From CAWIUB01 sp963839175 (lineage in GTDB: Bacteria > Actinomycetota > Actinomycetes > Mycobacteriales > Jatrophihabitantaceae): a stretch of DNA of 64,000 nucleotides. The stretch spans positions 84,297 to 148,296 of the forward strand of contig CAWIUB010000052.1 in assembly GCA_963839175.1 (NCBI GenBank), read 5' to 3'. Within the stretch, counting starts at the first letter, position 1. Each line of letters begins with the position of its first letter. Under the pieces are notes generated by a model that saw nothing but the letters and a program-made list of their open reading frames with translations, was not told the origin of the DNA and ran no database searches. Both the position numbers and the translations under genes were made by a program. Of the stretch, positions 17,345 through 25,920 are shown in pieces.

Positions 17345-18178
17345 GTGAAGTTCGCCCTCTACGCCCTGCACCGGGGCGATAACGCTCAGCCCGATCGGAT
17401 GCGGGCCTGCGCGTTGACCGCCGAACGGGCCGGATTCGAGGCGCTGTGGGTCGGCGACCACATCGCTCTACCGAGGGACGCGCCCGACCCGTTCGACGAA
17501 CCGCGTCTCGAGGCGATCAGCACGCTCGCCTACCTGGCAGCGGTCACCAGCCGAATCCGGCTGGGTGTCGCCGTGCTCGTCCTGCCGCAACGGCAGCCGG
17601 TGCTGCTCGCGAAACAGCTCACCACCGTCGACGTACTCAGCGCAGGGCGCCTCACGGTAGGTGTCGGAGTCGGCTACCTCGCCGCTGAGCTCGCTGCGTT
17701 CGGCGTCGACCTCAGCCACCGCGGCGCGATGACCGACGAGTTCTTGCAAGTGCTGCTGGCTCTGTGGTCGCACCGCGATCGCCACGTCGGGCGCTGGGTG
17801 TCCTTCGACGGCGTGCAGCAGTATCCGGTGCCGGCGCAGCGCCCGCACCCGCCGATCGTCGTCGGGGGTCACACCCGAGCCGGCCTGGAGCGTGCCGCGC
17901 GGGTCGGCGACGGCTGGTTCGGCTGGGAGCTCAGCGTCGACGACACCCGAGAGGCGGTCCAGACATTGCACGACCTTCGGCGGCGGCACCGCGTCGACCC
18001 GGACAGAGCCTTCGAGATCAGTATCGTCGCCGACCGACCCGTCACGCCCGAGCTGGTCAAGCGTTACGCCGCCGCCGGCGTCCACCGGTTGGTGCTCGTA
18101 CCCCCAGCGATGACCGCTGAGGCTACCGACGCGGTCATCGACCGCGCCGCCACCGAACTCATCCCCACCTCCAGTTGA
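17345..18178 (+). CDS. LLM-class flavin- or F420-dependent oxidoreductase
   Basis: A 277-residue luciferase-like monooxygenase-fold protein. It has GFEALWVGDHIALP near residue 30, a beta-barrel strand with IRLGVAVLVLPQRQPVLLAKQ, the glycine-rich LTVGVGVGYL and HPPIVVGGHTRAGLERAA. In actinobacteria, members of this length most often use F420 and are annotated as probable F420-dependent oxidoreductases; FMN is the alternative. The substrate is unknown. GTG start with GAGGTGACC just upstream. Confidence 0.85.
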   Translation: MKFALYALHRGDNAQPDRMRACALTAERAGFEALWVGDHIALPRDAPDPFDEPRLEAISTLAYLAAVTSRIRLGVAVLVLPQRQPVLLAKQLTTVDVLSAGRLTVGVGVGYLAAELAAFGVDLSHRGAMTDEFLQVLLALWSHRDRHVGRWVSFDGVQQYPVPAQRPHPPIVVGGHTRAGLERAARVGDGWFGWELSVDDTREAVQTLHDLRRRHRVDPDRAFEISIVADRPVTPELVKRYAAAGVHRLVLVPPAMTAEATDAVIDRAATELIPTSS

Positions 18179-18188
18179 CCAGGCTGGG

Positions 18189-18377
18189 TCATCCCACCAC
18201 GCACTCGGCCAGCCAGCCGAGCAGGGCGGGCGGGTCGGTGGGTACCTGCACCCAGCGCCAGGTCGCCGTTCTGTCTGCACGCCGATGCCACACCCGCGCC
18301 TGGACATTGCCGAGGCCGTCCGACCTGGCGTCGTACCCGTAGGCGCGGAGCGTCAGCACCGCCGACTGGCCGGTCAT
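18189..18377 (-). CDS. hypothetical small protein (62 aa)
   Basis: A 62-residue protein whose ATG overlaps the stop of the preceding small gene (ATGA), so the two are translationally coupled. It has several tryptophans (VWHRRADRTATWRWVQVP) and no membrane segment or known motif. The pair lies downstream of the first copy of the conserved promoter-like element. Function is unknown. Confidence 0.5.
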   Translation of the reverse strand: MTGQSAVLTLRAYGYDARSDGLGNVQARVWHRRADRTATWRWVQVPTDPPALLGWLAECVVG

Positions 18378-18619
18378 TGGACCGTCCCTCCCTGTCCCTT
18401 CCGGTCTTCATTCGGGTCCAGCCGATGCAGACTGACCAGGCAGAGCCCCAGGTCTCGGATCCTGGCGAGTAGCCCGTGCAGCGCCGGCTGATCGGCGAGC
18501 CGACCGGAGACGACCGTCTGCCCGCCGTCGATGCGGACGTCCAGGCCGTCGAACCAGGCCGTGTCGAGGACGCCGTCGATACGGATCTCGTAGCGAGCGG
18601 GCGATCCGGCGTCGGTCAT
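18374..18619 (-). CDS. conserved small protein (81 aa), unknown function
   Basis: An 81-residue protein from ATG 18619, with CAGGAG 6 bases upstream. An upstream in-frame start at 18694 would cover the promoter element. It has a short beta-strand pattern (YEIRIDGVLDTAWFDGLDVR, then TVVSGRLADQPALHGLLARI). It resembles small actinobacterial proteins often found near LAL regulators and stress genes; this resemblance is from memory of the pattern. It is the first gene downstream of element copy A on the minus strand. Confidence 0.6.
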   Translation of the reverse strand: MTDAGSPARYEIRIDGVLDTAWFDGLDVRIDGGQTVVSGRLADQPALHGLLARIRDLGLCLVSLHRLDPNEDRKGQGGTVQ

Positions 18620-18689
18620 CACATCTCCTGGCTCGCAGCAGCTGCGCTCATCGCCGATTCGCTGCACTCCTCGGTCGGTGCGCGTCTGT

Positions 18690-18762
18690 GTCATTCGGCA
18701 CGCTACGGACGGTCCCGGGTCGAGGCGTCACCCAAAGGTGCACATCCAGGGTGGAATCTTCG
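18690..18762 (-). promoter_or_regulatory. conserved LAL-locus promoter element, copy A
   Basis: Read on the minus strand, this contains AGATTCCACC, GTGCACCTT, GTGACGC, a C/G-rich spacer and the -10-like hexamer TAGCGT (18700-18705). It aligns along its whole length with copy C at 30792 and, in its first two-thirds, with copy B at 21737. It points at the 81-residue gene starting at 18619. No good -35 hexamer is visible at normal spacing, which suggests an activator-dependent promoter. Confidence 0.6.
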
Positions 18763-18856
18763 TGGCTCGCCTTGGGCACGCGGGTGCCACTGGGGTGAGG
18801 GTGAGCAGACCGAGGCCGGAGCAACCTGTCCGTGCGGGTGGTCGTAGTCTCGTCGA

Positions 18857-21786
18857 GACGGAGGATCGCTGGATGCGCGAAGCGGCAGGGTCACCGATGG
18901 CGAAGCGGCCCGCTGCGGCCTCATCCGTGGTTGCCGCGTCCGAGCGGGATGTTCTGCTGGCCACCAAGCTGTACCTGCCACGCCCGCAGCCGGGCTTCGT
19001 CCCCCGCCCGCGGCTGCTCGACCAGCTCGACGAGACGTTGACGGCGGGCGTCGTGTTGGTGAGCGCCCCGGCCGGGTTCGGCAAGACGGCCCTGCTGGCC
19101 GACTGGGTCCGGCGCGGTGAGCGGCCGGTGGGCTGGCTGTCGCTGGACGCCGGCGACAGCGACCCGGCGCGCTTCTGGCGGCACGCTGTCGCGGCGCTGG
19201 ACCGGGCACGGCCGGGGCTCGCCGAGCGCGTTGCCCCGTTGCTCGGGCCACCGGCTCCGCCGTCCTTCGACGGGCTGGTGACGGCGCTGATCAACGAGCT
19301 GGCCCAGCCCGCGGATCGCGAGGTGCTGCTGGTCCTCGACGACTACCACCTGATCGACTCGCAGCCGGTGCACATGTCGCTGAGGTTCGTGCTGGAGCAT
19401 TTGCCGCCGGGACTGCACGTGGTGCTGGCCAGCCGCGCCGACCCGCCGCTGCCGCTGGCCCGGCTGCGCTCCGGCGGGCAGCTGGCCGAGCTGCGCGCCG
19501 CCGAGTTGCGCTTCACGGCCGAGGAGGCGGCGGCCCTGCTGCGTGAGGCGGCCGGGCCCGATCTGCCCGAGGCCGCGGTGGTGGCGCTGGAGGCGCGCAC
19601 CGAGGGGTGGGTGGCCGGGCTGCAGCTGGCCGCGCTGTCGCTGCGGGGTCAGGCGGACGTAGACGGGTTCGTGGCGGCGTTCACCGGCAGCCACCGGTTC
19701 GTGCTGGACTATCTGGCCGAGGAGGTGCTCGAACGCCAGCCGGAGCAGGTGCGCACCTTCCTGCTGGAGACCTCGCTGCTAGACCGGTTGTCGGGTGAGC
19801 TGTGTGATGCGGTCACCGGCCGGTCCGACGGCCAGGCGATGCTGGAGGCAATCGAGGCTGCCGGGCTGTTCCTGGTACCGCTGGACGAGGTGCGCGGCTG
19901 GTGGCGCTACCACCATCTGTTCGCCGACCTGCTCCGCGCCCGCCTGCAGCAGGAGCAGCCCGGCCGGGTCGCCGCGCTGCACCGCAACGCGGCGGCCTGG
20001 TGTGAGCAGCACGGGCTCGCCGACGACGCCATACGGCACGCGGTAGCCGCCGGAGATGCGGTGCGAGCGGCGCGGCTAATCGAGCGGCATTTCGATGCGC
20101 TGTTCTACCTGCGGGGCGAGGGGGCGACCGTGCAGCGATGGCTCACCGCGCTCCCGGCCGAGCTGGCCGGCTCGCGGCCACGGCTGCTGCTGGCCCAGGC
20201 GCTCTTGGCCCTCGCCAGCGGGCGCGTGGAGGCGGTCGACGCGATGCTCGATGCCGCCGAGCGCGCGTTCACAGCGGCGCCCGATGAGCCCTTCGAATCG
20301 ACCGTCGGCAGGGGGAGCTGGTTGTTGAACGTGCCCGCGACGGTCACCACCCAGCGTGCTTACCTCGCCGCGCTCCGCGGCGACGCCGAGGGGACCGCCT
20401 CATTCGCGTCGCGGGCGCTAGCTGAGATAGGTGCAGACGAGTGGATGCTGGAGTCCGTAGCTCAGTGGAATCTGGCCCTCGCCGAGTGGCTGCGCGGCCG
20501 ACCGGCCGAGGCTGAGCGCACGCTCTTGTCGACTGTCTCCCAGTGGCGGGCGGTCGGCGAGCGCGGCTTGGGCGCGGTGATGCGCCATCACCTCGGCCAG
20601 GTACAGCGCGCCCAAGCCCGGCTGGACGCGGCGGACAGCACCTACCAGCAGACCCTGGCGATCACCGCGCCTCCCGACGGCCCGGCCATGCCCGGCGCGG
20701 GCGCCGCGCACGTAGGCCTGGCCGAGGTGGCGTACGAGCGGGGCGAGCTAGAGGCTGCCCTGCGGCACGTCACGGAAGGCATCCCACTGTGTCGACAGTT
20801 CGTCTACACCCCGCCGCTGGCTACGGGCTTGGCGACGCTGGCCTGGATCCGGCAGGCCACCGGTGATCCGGGCGGTGCCCTCGAGGCCATGGGTGAGGCC
20901 GGGCGGGCCGCGCCAGGCATGGCCGCCGTGACCGTTCTGCTCAACCCAATCCCGGGGCAGCGGGCCCGGCTGCTACTGGCCCAAGGCGACATCGCCGCGG
21001 CCGAGCGCTGGACCCACGAGCGCGGCCTCAACCTGGATGATGACCCGGGCTACCCGCGGGAGCCGGAGTATCTGGTGCTGGCGCGGGTGCTGCTCGCGCA
21101 ACACCGCCCTGCTGAGGCACTGCAGCTGCTGGCGCGGCTGCACGCCGCGGCGGCTGCCCAACAACGGACTGGCAGCCTCATCGAGGTTCTCGCGCTGCAG
21201 GCGCTGGCGCTGGCGGCCAGCGGCGACGACCCTGCCGCGGTGGACGCCCTGGCCGAGGCGCTCACCCTCGGCTGCCCCCAGGGCTACGTCCGGGTGTTCG
21301 CCGACGAAGGCGCGCCGATGCGGGCCCTGCTCGGCCGGCTGGTCGCGGCCCAGCGGACCGAGCACGCCACCGCCCGCGCCGTCCCACTCGACTACCTGGC
21401 CCGGCTGCTGCAGGCGTTCGACGAGCAGCACACCGAGCCGGGCACCGGGCGAGCCACGGCAGCGCTGCCCGGTCTGATTGAGCCGCTGACCGCCCGCGAG
21501 GTGGAGGTGCTCGCGCTGCTGGCCGCGGGCAAATCAAACCCCCGCATCGCCGAGGACCTCGTGATCACCCTCGACACCGTCAAGAAGCACGTCAGCCACC
21601 TGCTCAGCAAACTCGGCGCGACCAACCGCACCGAGGCCGTCACCCGCGGACGGCAACTCGGGCTGATCGGCTAACCGGCGACACCTACCTCCCTCCCCGC
21701 TGGCACCGTCGTGCCCGCCGCGGGCCGGACTGGGCGGCACCAGCCGCCAAAGATTCCACCCCACAGGTGCACCTTCGAGTGACGCC
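18857..21786 (+). repeat. long direct repeat, copy 1 (LAL regulator unit)
   Basis: About 2.9 kb is repeated in the same orientation at 27882-30836. Similarity begins about 40 bases before the start codon (GAGGATCGCTGGATGCGCGA in both) and continues through the whole LAL gene. It ends with the AGATTCCACC element after the stop. Long stretches are nearly identical, for example 19700-19860 against 28710-28870; others have diverged clearly. Confidence 0.75.
18897..21674 (+). CDS. LAL-type (MalT-like) LuxR-family transcriptional regulator, copy 1
   Basis: A 925-residue ATP-dependent regulator. It has an N-terminal ATPase with Walker A APAGFGKT (57-64) and Walker B VLLVLDDYHLID (about 143-154), a long helical TPR-like middle and a C-terminal LuxR helix-turn-helix (about 864-925). 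The start at ATG 18897 is chosen by comparison with the paralogue at 27922. A one-base difference just upstream breaks any longer common frame, while similarity resumes in frame from this ATG. MalT-type proteins activate transcription on binding an inducer. It probably acts on the conserved element found three times nearby. Confidence 0.9.
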   Translation: MAKRPAAASSVVAASERDVLLATKLYLPRPQPGFVPRPRLLDQLDETLTAGVVLVSAPAGFGKTALLADWVRRGERPVGWLSLDAGDSDPARFWRHAVAALDRARPGLAERVAPLLGPPAPPSFDGLVTALINELAQPADREVLLVLDDYHLIDSQPVHMSLRFVLEHLPPGLHVVLASRADPPLPLARLRSGGQLAELRAAELRFTAEEAAALLREAAGPDLPEAAVVALEARTEGWVAGLQLAALSLRGQADVDGFVAAFTGSHRFVLDYLAEEVLERQPEQVRTFLLETSLLDRLSGELCDAVTGRSDGQAMLEAIEAAGLFLVPLDEVRGWWRYHHLFADLLRARLQQEQPGRVAALHRNAAAWCEQHGLADDAIRHAVAAGDAVRAARLIERHFDALFYLRGEGATVQRWLTALPAELAGSRPRLLLAQALLALASGRVEAVDAMLDAAERAFTAAPDEPFESTVGRGSWLLNVPATVTTQRAYLAALRGDAEGTASFASRALAEIGADEWMLESVAQWNLALAEWLRGRPAEAERTLLSTVSQWRAVGERGLGAVMRHHLGQVQRAQARLDAADSTYQQTLAITAPPDGPAMPGAGAAHVGLAEVAYERGELEAALRHVTEGIPLCRQFVYTPPLATGLATLAWIRQATGDPGGALEAMGEAGRAAPGMAAVTVLLNPIPGQRARLLLAQGDIAAAERWTHERGLNLDDDPGYPREPEYLVLARVLLAQHRPAEALQLLARLHAAAAAQQRTGSLIEVLALQALALAASGDDPAAVDALAEALTLGCPQGYVRVFADEGAPMRALLGRLVAAQRTEHATARAVPLDYLARLLQAFDEQHTEPGTGRATAALPGLIEPLTAREVEVLALLAAGKSNPRIAEDLVITLDTVKKHVSHLLSKLGATNRTEAVTRGRQLGLIG

Positions 21787-21811
21787 CACGCCAGCCACCG
21801 GCTCCTACCGT
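21737..21811 (+). promoter_or_regulatory. conserved LAL-locus promoter element, copy B
   Basis: A stretch of about 46 bases, containing AGATTCCACC, GGTGCACCTT and GAGTGACGC, is identical to the same stretch in copy C. A -10-like TACCGT follows at 21806-21811. The downstream genes are the WhiB7-like regulator (GTG 21871) and the MFS exporter. It lies just past the stop of LAL copy 1. Confidence 0.6.
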
Positions 21812-21870
21812 CCTCAGCGAACCAATCCCAACCACCCGCCAACCATGCAGCGACGAAGGAGACGACCGAC

Positions 21871-22197
21871 GTGTCGATCAACCGCCCGGCCGAGCCCGGT
21901 TCGGTCACCAGGCCGACCGCCGTGCTCAGGCCAGCACTCGACCCGATCGGGCGACGTGCCCCAGCGGATCTGCCGTGCGGGAAGGACCCGGATCTGTGGT
22001 TCGCCGACATGCCGGGGCAGCTGGAGTTGGCCAAGGCGTTCTGCGCCGACTGCCCGGCCCGGGTCGCCTGCCTGGCCGGAGCGCTGCGCCGGCGGGAGCC
22101 CTGGGGTGTCTGGGGCGGAGAGATCTTTGTCCAAGGCCGGATCGTCGCCCGCAAACGGCAGCCCGGCCGTCCCCGCAGGTCGGACGTCGCCGCATGA
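21871..22197 (+). CDS. WhiB7-like iron-sulphur transcriptional regulator
   Basis: A 108-residue WhiB-family protein. It has four cysteines in the C-Xn-CxxC-x5-C pattern (LPCGKD, AFCADCPARVAC), which bind a 4Fe-4S cluster, then the turn EPWGVWGGEIF. The C-terminal RKRQPGRPRR is an AT-hook, the feature of the WhiB7 class that drives intrinsic antibiotic resistance with the principal sigma factor. GTG start with AAGGAG 10 bases upstream. An MFS drug-exporter gene follows, as expected for a WhiB7 target. Whether this is the genome's main whiB7 cannot be judged here. Confidence 0.82.
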   Translation: MSINRPAEPGSVTRPTAVLRPALDPIGRRAPADLPCGKDPDLWFADMPGQLELAKAFCADCPARVACLAGALRRREPWGVWGGEIFVQGRIVARKRQPGRPRRSDVAA

Positions 22198-22264
22198 ACA
22201 CCCCGGCATCACCCAGGAAACCGAAACGTCCGGCCAAGACCCATCTCATCGGAGGCTTCTCGAT

Positions 22265-23740
22265 ATGACTGCAGTAACCGTACAACCGTCCTTTCTAGGG
22301 ACGCGCCGCGGCAAGCTGACGCTCGCCTTGCTGGCCGCGGTCGCGTTCCTCGACTTCGTCGATGCGTCGATCGTGAACATCGCGCTACCCGATATCCGCG
22401 AGGACTTGCACTTCTCGGTGCAGGACCTGCAGTGGGTGCTCAGCGGCTACCTGCTCACCTACGGCGGCTTCATGCTCCTCGGCGGAAGAGCCGGCGACTT
22501 ACTCGGCCGCCGCCGGGTCCTGGTCACTGGGACCTCGGTGTTCGCGATCTCCTCGCTGATCGGCGGGTTCGCCGGAAGCGCGGGCGTCCTGGTAGGCGCC
22601 CGTCTCTCGCAGGGCCTGGGCGCAGCGTTGATGCTGCCCGCCGCGCTGTCGTTGTTGACGACAAACTTCAAGGAAGGCAAAGACCGCAACACGGCGCTCG
22701 GCATCTGGGGCGGCGTGGCCGGACTCGCCTCCGCCGCCGGGGTGTTCCTCGGCGGCGTGCTGACCGAGGGGCCCGGCTGGCGGTGGGTGCTGTTCGTCAA
22801 TCCCCCAATCGCCGTGGTCCTGCTCGGTGCGATCTTCTGGCTGATCCCCGGTGAGCGCCGCCGCGCGCCGCTCGCGAACTTCGACCTCGTCGGCACCGTG
22901 CTGGTTACCGGCGGAATGCTGCTGCTCGTCTTCGCGTTGGTGAAGGCACCCGACCAGGGCTGGGGCTCAGGGCGCACGATCGGCGAGCTCGCCGGGGCGG
23001 GCGTGTTGCTGGCCGCGTTCGTGGCCAACGAGCAGCGCAGCCGCAACCCGCTCGTTCCGCTGTCGATCTTCCGGGTGCGTGGGCTGGCCGCTGCGGACGT
23101 CACGATGCTGATCGCCGCAGCGGGTTTGATCTCGATGTTCTTCTTCCTGACCCTCTACATGCAGAACGTGCTGGGCTACTCGCCGCTCGAGACCGGCGCT
23201 GCCTACTTGCCGTTCACCGTGGGCGTGGCCGTAGCGGCCGGCGTCTCGTCGCAACTGATGGCCAAGATCGGGGCCCGGCCGCTGATCGTCGGTGGAGCGG
23301 TGATCGGCGCCGGTGGCCTGTACTACCTGTCCCGGATCCCAGTCGACGGCTCGTACGTCACCGACCTGTTCCCGGGCATGATGATCGTGTCGCTGGGCCT
23401 CGGCGCGATGTTCGTGGCGGTCACCACCGCGGCGAACGCCGGCGTGCCCGCCGACAAGGCCGGGCTGGCCGCCGCGCTCGTTAACGCCTCGCAGCAGGTG
23501 GGCGGCGCGCTCGGGCTCGCGATCTTCTCGGCGATCGCCACGGCGCGTACCACGCATCTGCTCGGCACGCACACCCCGGTACCGCAGGCCTTGACCTCGG
23601 GCTTCCACCAGGCGCTGCTGGCCGAATGCTTCTTCGTGGTGGCCACCGCGCTCATCGCGCTGCGCACCAGCAACGCCCGCGGCGAGGTACAGCAACTGGT
23701 CGCCGAATCGCAGGCCGAGCCGGCGGTCGAGCTCGTCTGA
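22265..23740 (+). CDS. MFS exporter, DHA2 (EmrB/QacA) family
   Basis: A 491-residue transporter with about 14 transmembrane segments. DHA2 marks include LDFVDASIVNIALPDI in helix 1, LSGYLLTYGGFMLLGGRAGD with GRRR after helix 2 and the motif-C-like region GVFLGGVLTEG. Such proteins use the proton gradient to expel drugs and cationic compounds. ATG 22265 has CGGAGG upstream. The frame is open far upstream through the whiB7-like gene, but the ribosome site and the family N-terminus fix the start. It lies 67 bases downstream of the whiB7-like gene and is probably in the same operon. Confidence 0.9.
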   Translation: MTAVTVQPSFLGTRRGKLTLALLAAVAFLDFVDASIVNIALPDIREDLHFSVQDLQWVLSGYLLTYGGFMLLGGRAGDLLGRRRVLVTGTSVFAISSLIGGFAGSAGVLVGARLSQGLGAALMLPAALSLLTTNFKEGKDRNTALGIWGGVAGLASAAGVFLGGVLTEGPGWRWVLFVNPPIAVVLLGAIFWLIPGERRRAPLANFDLVGTVLVTGGMLLLVFALVKAPDQGWGSGRTIGELAGAGVLLAAFVANEQRSRNPLVPLSIFRVRGLAAADVTMLIAAAGLISMFFFLTLYMQNVLGYSPLETGAAYLPFTVGVAVAAGVSSQLMAKIGARPLIVGGAVIGAGGLYYLSRIPVDGSYVTDLFPGMMIVSLGLGAMFVAVTTAANAGVPADKAGLAAALVNASQQVGGALGLAIFSAIATARTTHLLGTHTPVPQALTSGFHQALLAECFFVVATALIALRTSNARGEVQQLVAESQAEPAVELV

Positions 23741-23787
23741 CCCTCGGCACCTACCGCCCATCTGACCGACCAATGTTTGGAGTCCAC

Positions 23788-24477
23788 ATGACCGACGGCA
23801 CCAACCCCTGGGGTGACCGCACCCCGCTTAACGGCGAGGTCGACTTCACGATGATGTACGCCGCGCACGACGCGTTCAGCCGCGACATGCACCGGCTGAC
23901 GATCGCCAGCCAAGCCGGCCACGCGTTCACCCCCGAATCGCAGGCGGGCTGGGCGATGTTCACCAAGCAACTGCACATTCACCACACCTCCGAAGACACC
24001 GCACTCTGGCCGAGGCTGCGAGCAGCGGTGTCCGTGCCGTCGGAGGTCGCTGTCCTGGACGCGATGGAGATGGAGCACGCCCAGCTCGACCCGCAACTCG
24101 AACACATCGGCGCGGCAATGGCCGATCACAACGCGGCCAGCCTGGCCGATAGCGTCCACACTCTGGGCGCGGGCCTGACCGCACACATGCGGCACGAGGA
24201 GAACGAAGCATTGCCGTTGATCGAGAAGTATCTCGGCCCCGCCGGATGGGCCGCGTTCGGGCAGGACATCCGCAAGAAACAAGGCGGCCTGCGGGCCGGC
24301 GCGGAGTACCTGCCGTGGCTGCTGGACGACGCACCCGACTCGACCCAGACCAGGGTCCTGCGGCTGCTTCCCCCACCTGTCAGGCTGCTCTACCGGCGCA
24401 TATGGGCGCCGAGGTACCGCCGCGCCGCACTGCCCCAACCAACGACCAGCCAACCACCTGCGAGGAGAACCTGGTGA
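23788..24477 (+). CDS. hemerythrin HHE domain protein
   Basis: A 229-residue protein with a four-helix hemerythrin-like domain. Metal-ligand residues lie in AAHDAFSRDMHRL, HIHHTSEDTALW, MEMEHAQLDPQLEH and HMRHEENEALPLIEKY. Such domains bind a di-iron site and sense or store oxygen or respond to nitric oxide. A C-terminal tail of about 70 basic, proline-rich residues (VRLLYRRIWAPRYRRA) could contact membrane or another protein. ATG 23788 has TTTGGAG upstream. It overlaps the next small ORF by GTGA. Confidence 0.85.
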   Translation: MTDGTNPWGDRTPLNGEVDFTMMYAAHDAFSRDMHRLTIASQAGHAFTPESQAGWAMFTKQLHIHHTSEDTALWPRLRAAVSVPSEVAVLDAMEMEHAQLDPQLEHIGAAMADHNAASLADSVHTLGAGLTAHMRHEENEALPLIEKYLGPAGWAAFGQDIRKKQGGLRAGAEYLPWLLDDAPDSTQTRVLRLLPPPVRLLYRRIWAPRYRRAALPQPTTSQPPARRTW

Positions 24478-24581
24478 GCCGCACCACCCACTCATGGCCC
24501 GTTCGGCGCGCCGAGTTCTGCGACCACGAGGAGGAAACGGCGCTTCGCGTGGTACCTGATTGCCACGCCGCGGGGCGATGA
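24474..24581 (+). CDS. 35-residue ORF bridging hemerythrin and GT87-like genes
   Basis: A short frame starts at GTG 24474, overlapping the hemerythrin stop (GTGA) with GAGGAG 6 bases upstream. It ends at TGA 24579-24581, inside the ATGA of the next gene. The product contains two cysteines and an acidic stretch (AEFCDHEEETAL). It is too short for homology by eye. The two exact overlaps suggest translational coupling along the operon; it may serve only to carry ribosomes to the next start. Confidence 0.4.
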   Translation: MSRTTHSWPVRRAEFCDHEEETALRVVPDCHAAGR

Positions 24582-25918
24582 CGGTGCCCAGCGTGCGGGC
24601 ACAGTCACCCGACCGTCCGGTCGCGTGGAAGCGCAGGGTGCTGGACCAGCGCAGCCGACTGTTCTGGCTGGCCCTCACGTTGGTTGGGGTGGGCTGGGCG
24701 CTCGCCTTCGCTCGGGATACGAAGTACTCGTCGCACCAGATCTGGGGCTCGCTGGCGGTCGTGGGTTACGGGCTGGCCGCCCTGGCCGCGATGACGCTGC
24801 CACGGCGCTGGGTGCCGGCATCGGTGACGTCGATCAGCATCGTCGGTGCGGTGCTGGCGCCGCTGACAGTACTGACGGTGAGCGGCGACGCCCAGTCCGA
24901 AGTGGGCGTCGTGGAGCGCTCGGCGCAGCTGCTTGTGAGCAACGGTGCGGTCTATATGCCCGACCCGCACCAGCAGCTCGACTACAACCCGTACCTGCCG
25001 GGTATGGCGGTGTTCGGCCTGCCGCACCAACTCCTCGACAGCCGGCCCGCAACCGGGGCGCGCGGCACCCTCCTCACCGTCCTGGGCGACGCCCGCATCT
25101 GGTTCGCGCTGGTATTCGTCGGCTGCCTGTTCGCGAGCTGGTCGCTGCTACGCCGGGGCAGCGCGGGTGGTGAGCGGCAGCGCCTTGGTGTGCTGGTGCC
25201 GCTCGCGCTCATCGGCGCGCCGATCGTGGCGATCCCCTTGTGCGTGAGCGGCGTGGACCTGCCGGTGATCGGCTTGGCCTGCCTCGCGTTGGCCTGCGCG
25301 GCCAGCGGCCGTGGGGTGGCGACCGGGTTCGTGACGGCACTCACCTGCGCGTTGAAGTGGACCGCATGGCCGCTGCTGCCCGTCGTCGTGGCGCTGGTGT
25401 TCATGCGCCGCGGGCTGCGTCAGGCGCTGTGGTGCACGCTGCTGGGCATCGGGTGGACAAGCCTGTCGATCATGCCGTTCGCCCTGCATGGCGGGCGGGC
25501 GATGCTGAATCAGGTCGCGAAGTTCCCGCTCGGGCTCGCTCGGGTGAGCACCCCGGCGGCCAGCCCGCTGCCCGGGCACCTGCTCGCCGACCTCGGCCAG
25601 GTCGGGCGGATCGCCGACTTGGCGCTGCTCGTGGCGAGCTGTGGCGCGGTGGCCGCGTGGACGATCCGCCGCCCGCCGCGCACTGCCGTGCAAGCGGTGA
25701 ACCGCCTTGCGGCCGGGCTCATCGCGGTGTTCGTCTTCGCCCCATCCAGCCGCTTCGGCTACTTCGCGTTGCCGCTGATCTTGTGGCTGCTGCCGCACCT
25801 GGCCAGCGGAAGCGTGCAGCTGACCATTCCGCTTTGGCGGGGTGGTTGGTCAGCGCGACGGCTCGTGCTGACATCGAGCTTGCCCCGGCCTGCTCACTCG
25901 GCAGCAACGGCGGACTGA
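24578..25918 (+). CDS. GT87-like (DUF2029) polyprenol-dependent membrane glycosyltransferase
   Basis: A 446-residue protein with about ten to twelve hydrophobic segments. An extracytoplasmic loop carries VYMPDPHQQLDYNPYLPGM, the acidic loop typical of actinobacterial GT87 mannosyltransferases that use polyprenyl-phosphate sugars for envelope glycolipids. ATG 24578 overlaps the stop of the 35-codon ORF; a TTG at 24560 is possible. Its neighbour encodes a PAP2-type membrane enzyme, so both probably modify a lipid-linked envelope molecule. The donor and acceptor are unknown. Confidence 0.75.
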   Translation: MTVPSVRAQSPDRPVAWKRRVLDQRSRLFWLALTLVGVGWALAFARDTKYSSHQIWGSLAVVGYGLAALAAMTLPRRWVPASVTSISIVGAVLAPLTVLTVSGDAQSEVGVVERSAQLLVSNGAVYMPDPHQQLDYNPYLPGMAVFGLPHQLLDSRPATGARGTLLTVLGDARIWFALVFVGCLFASWSLLRRGSAGGERQRLGVLVPLALIGAPIVAIPLCVSGVDLPVIGLACLALACAASGRGVATGFVTALTCALKWTAWPLLPVVVALVFMRRGLRQALWCTLLGIGWTSLSIMPFALHGGRAMLNQVAKFPLGLARVSTPAASPLPGHLLADLGQVGRIADLALLVASCGAVAAWTIRRPPRTAVQAVNRLAAGLIAVFVFAPSSRFGYFALPLILWLLPHLASGSVQLTIPLWRGGWSARRLVLTSSLPRPAHSAATAD

Positions 25919-25920
25919 CG

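Noticed and set aside
18678..18896. N-terminal extension of LAL copy 1
   Set aside because: It would cover promoter element A, and a one-base difference from the paralogue breaks the frame right upstream of ATG 18897.
21767..22264. In-frame upstream extension of the MFS gene through the whiB7-like gene
   Set aside because: The frame stays open by chance. The whiB7-like product has all family cysteines in another frame, and the MFS start at 22265 has a good ribosome site.
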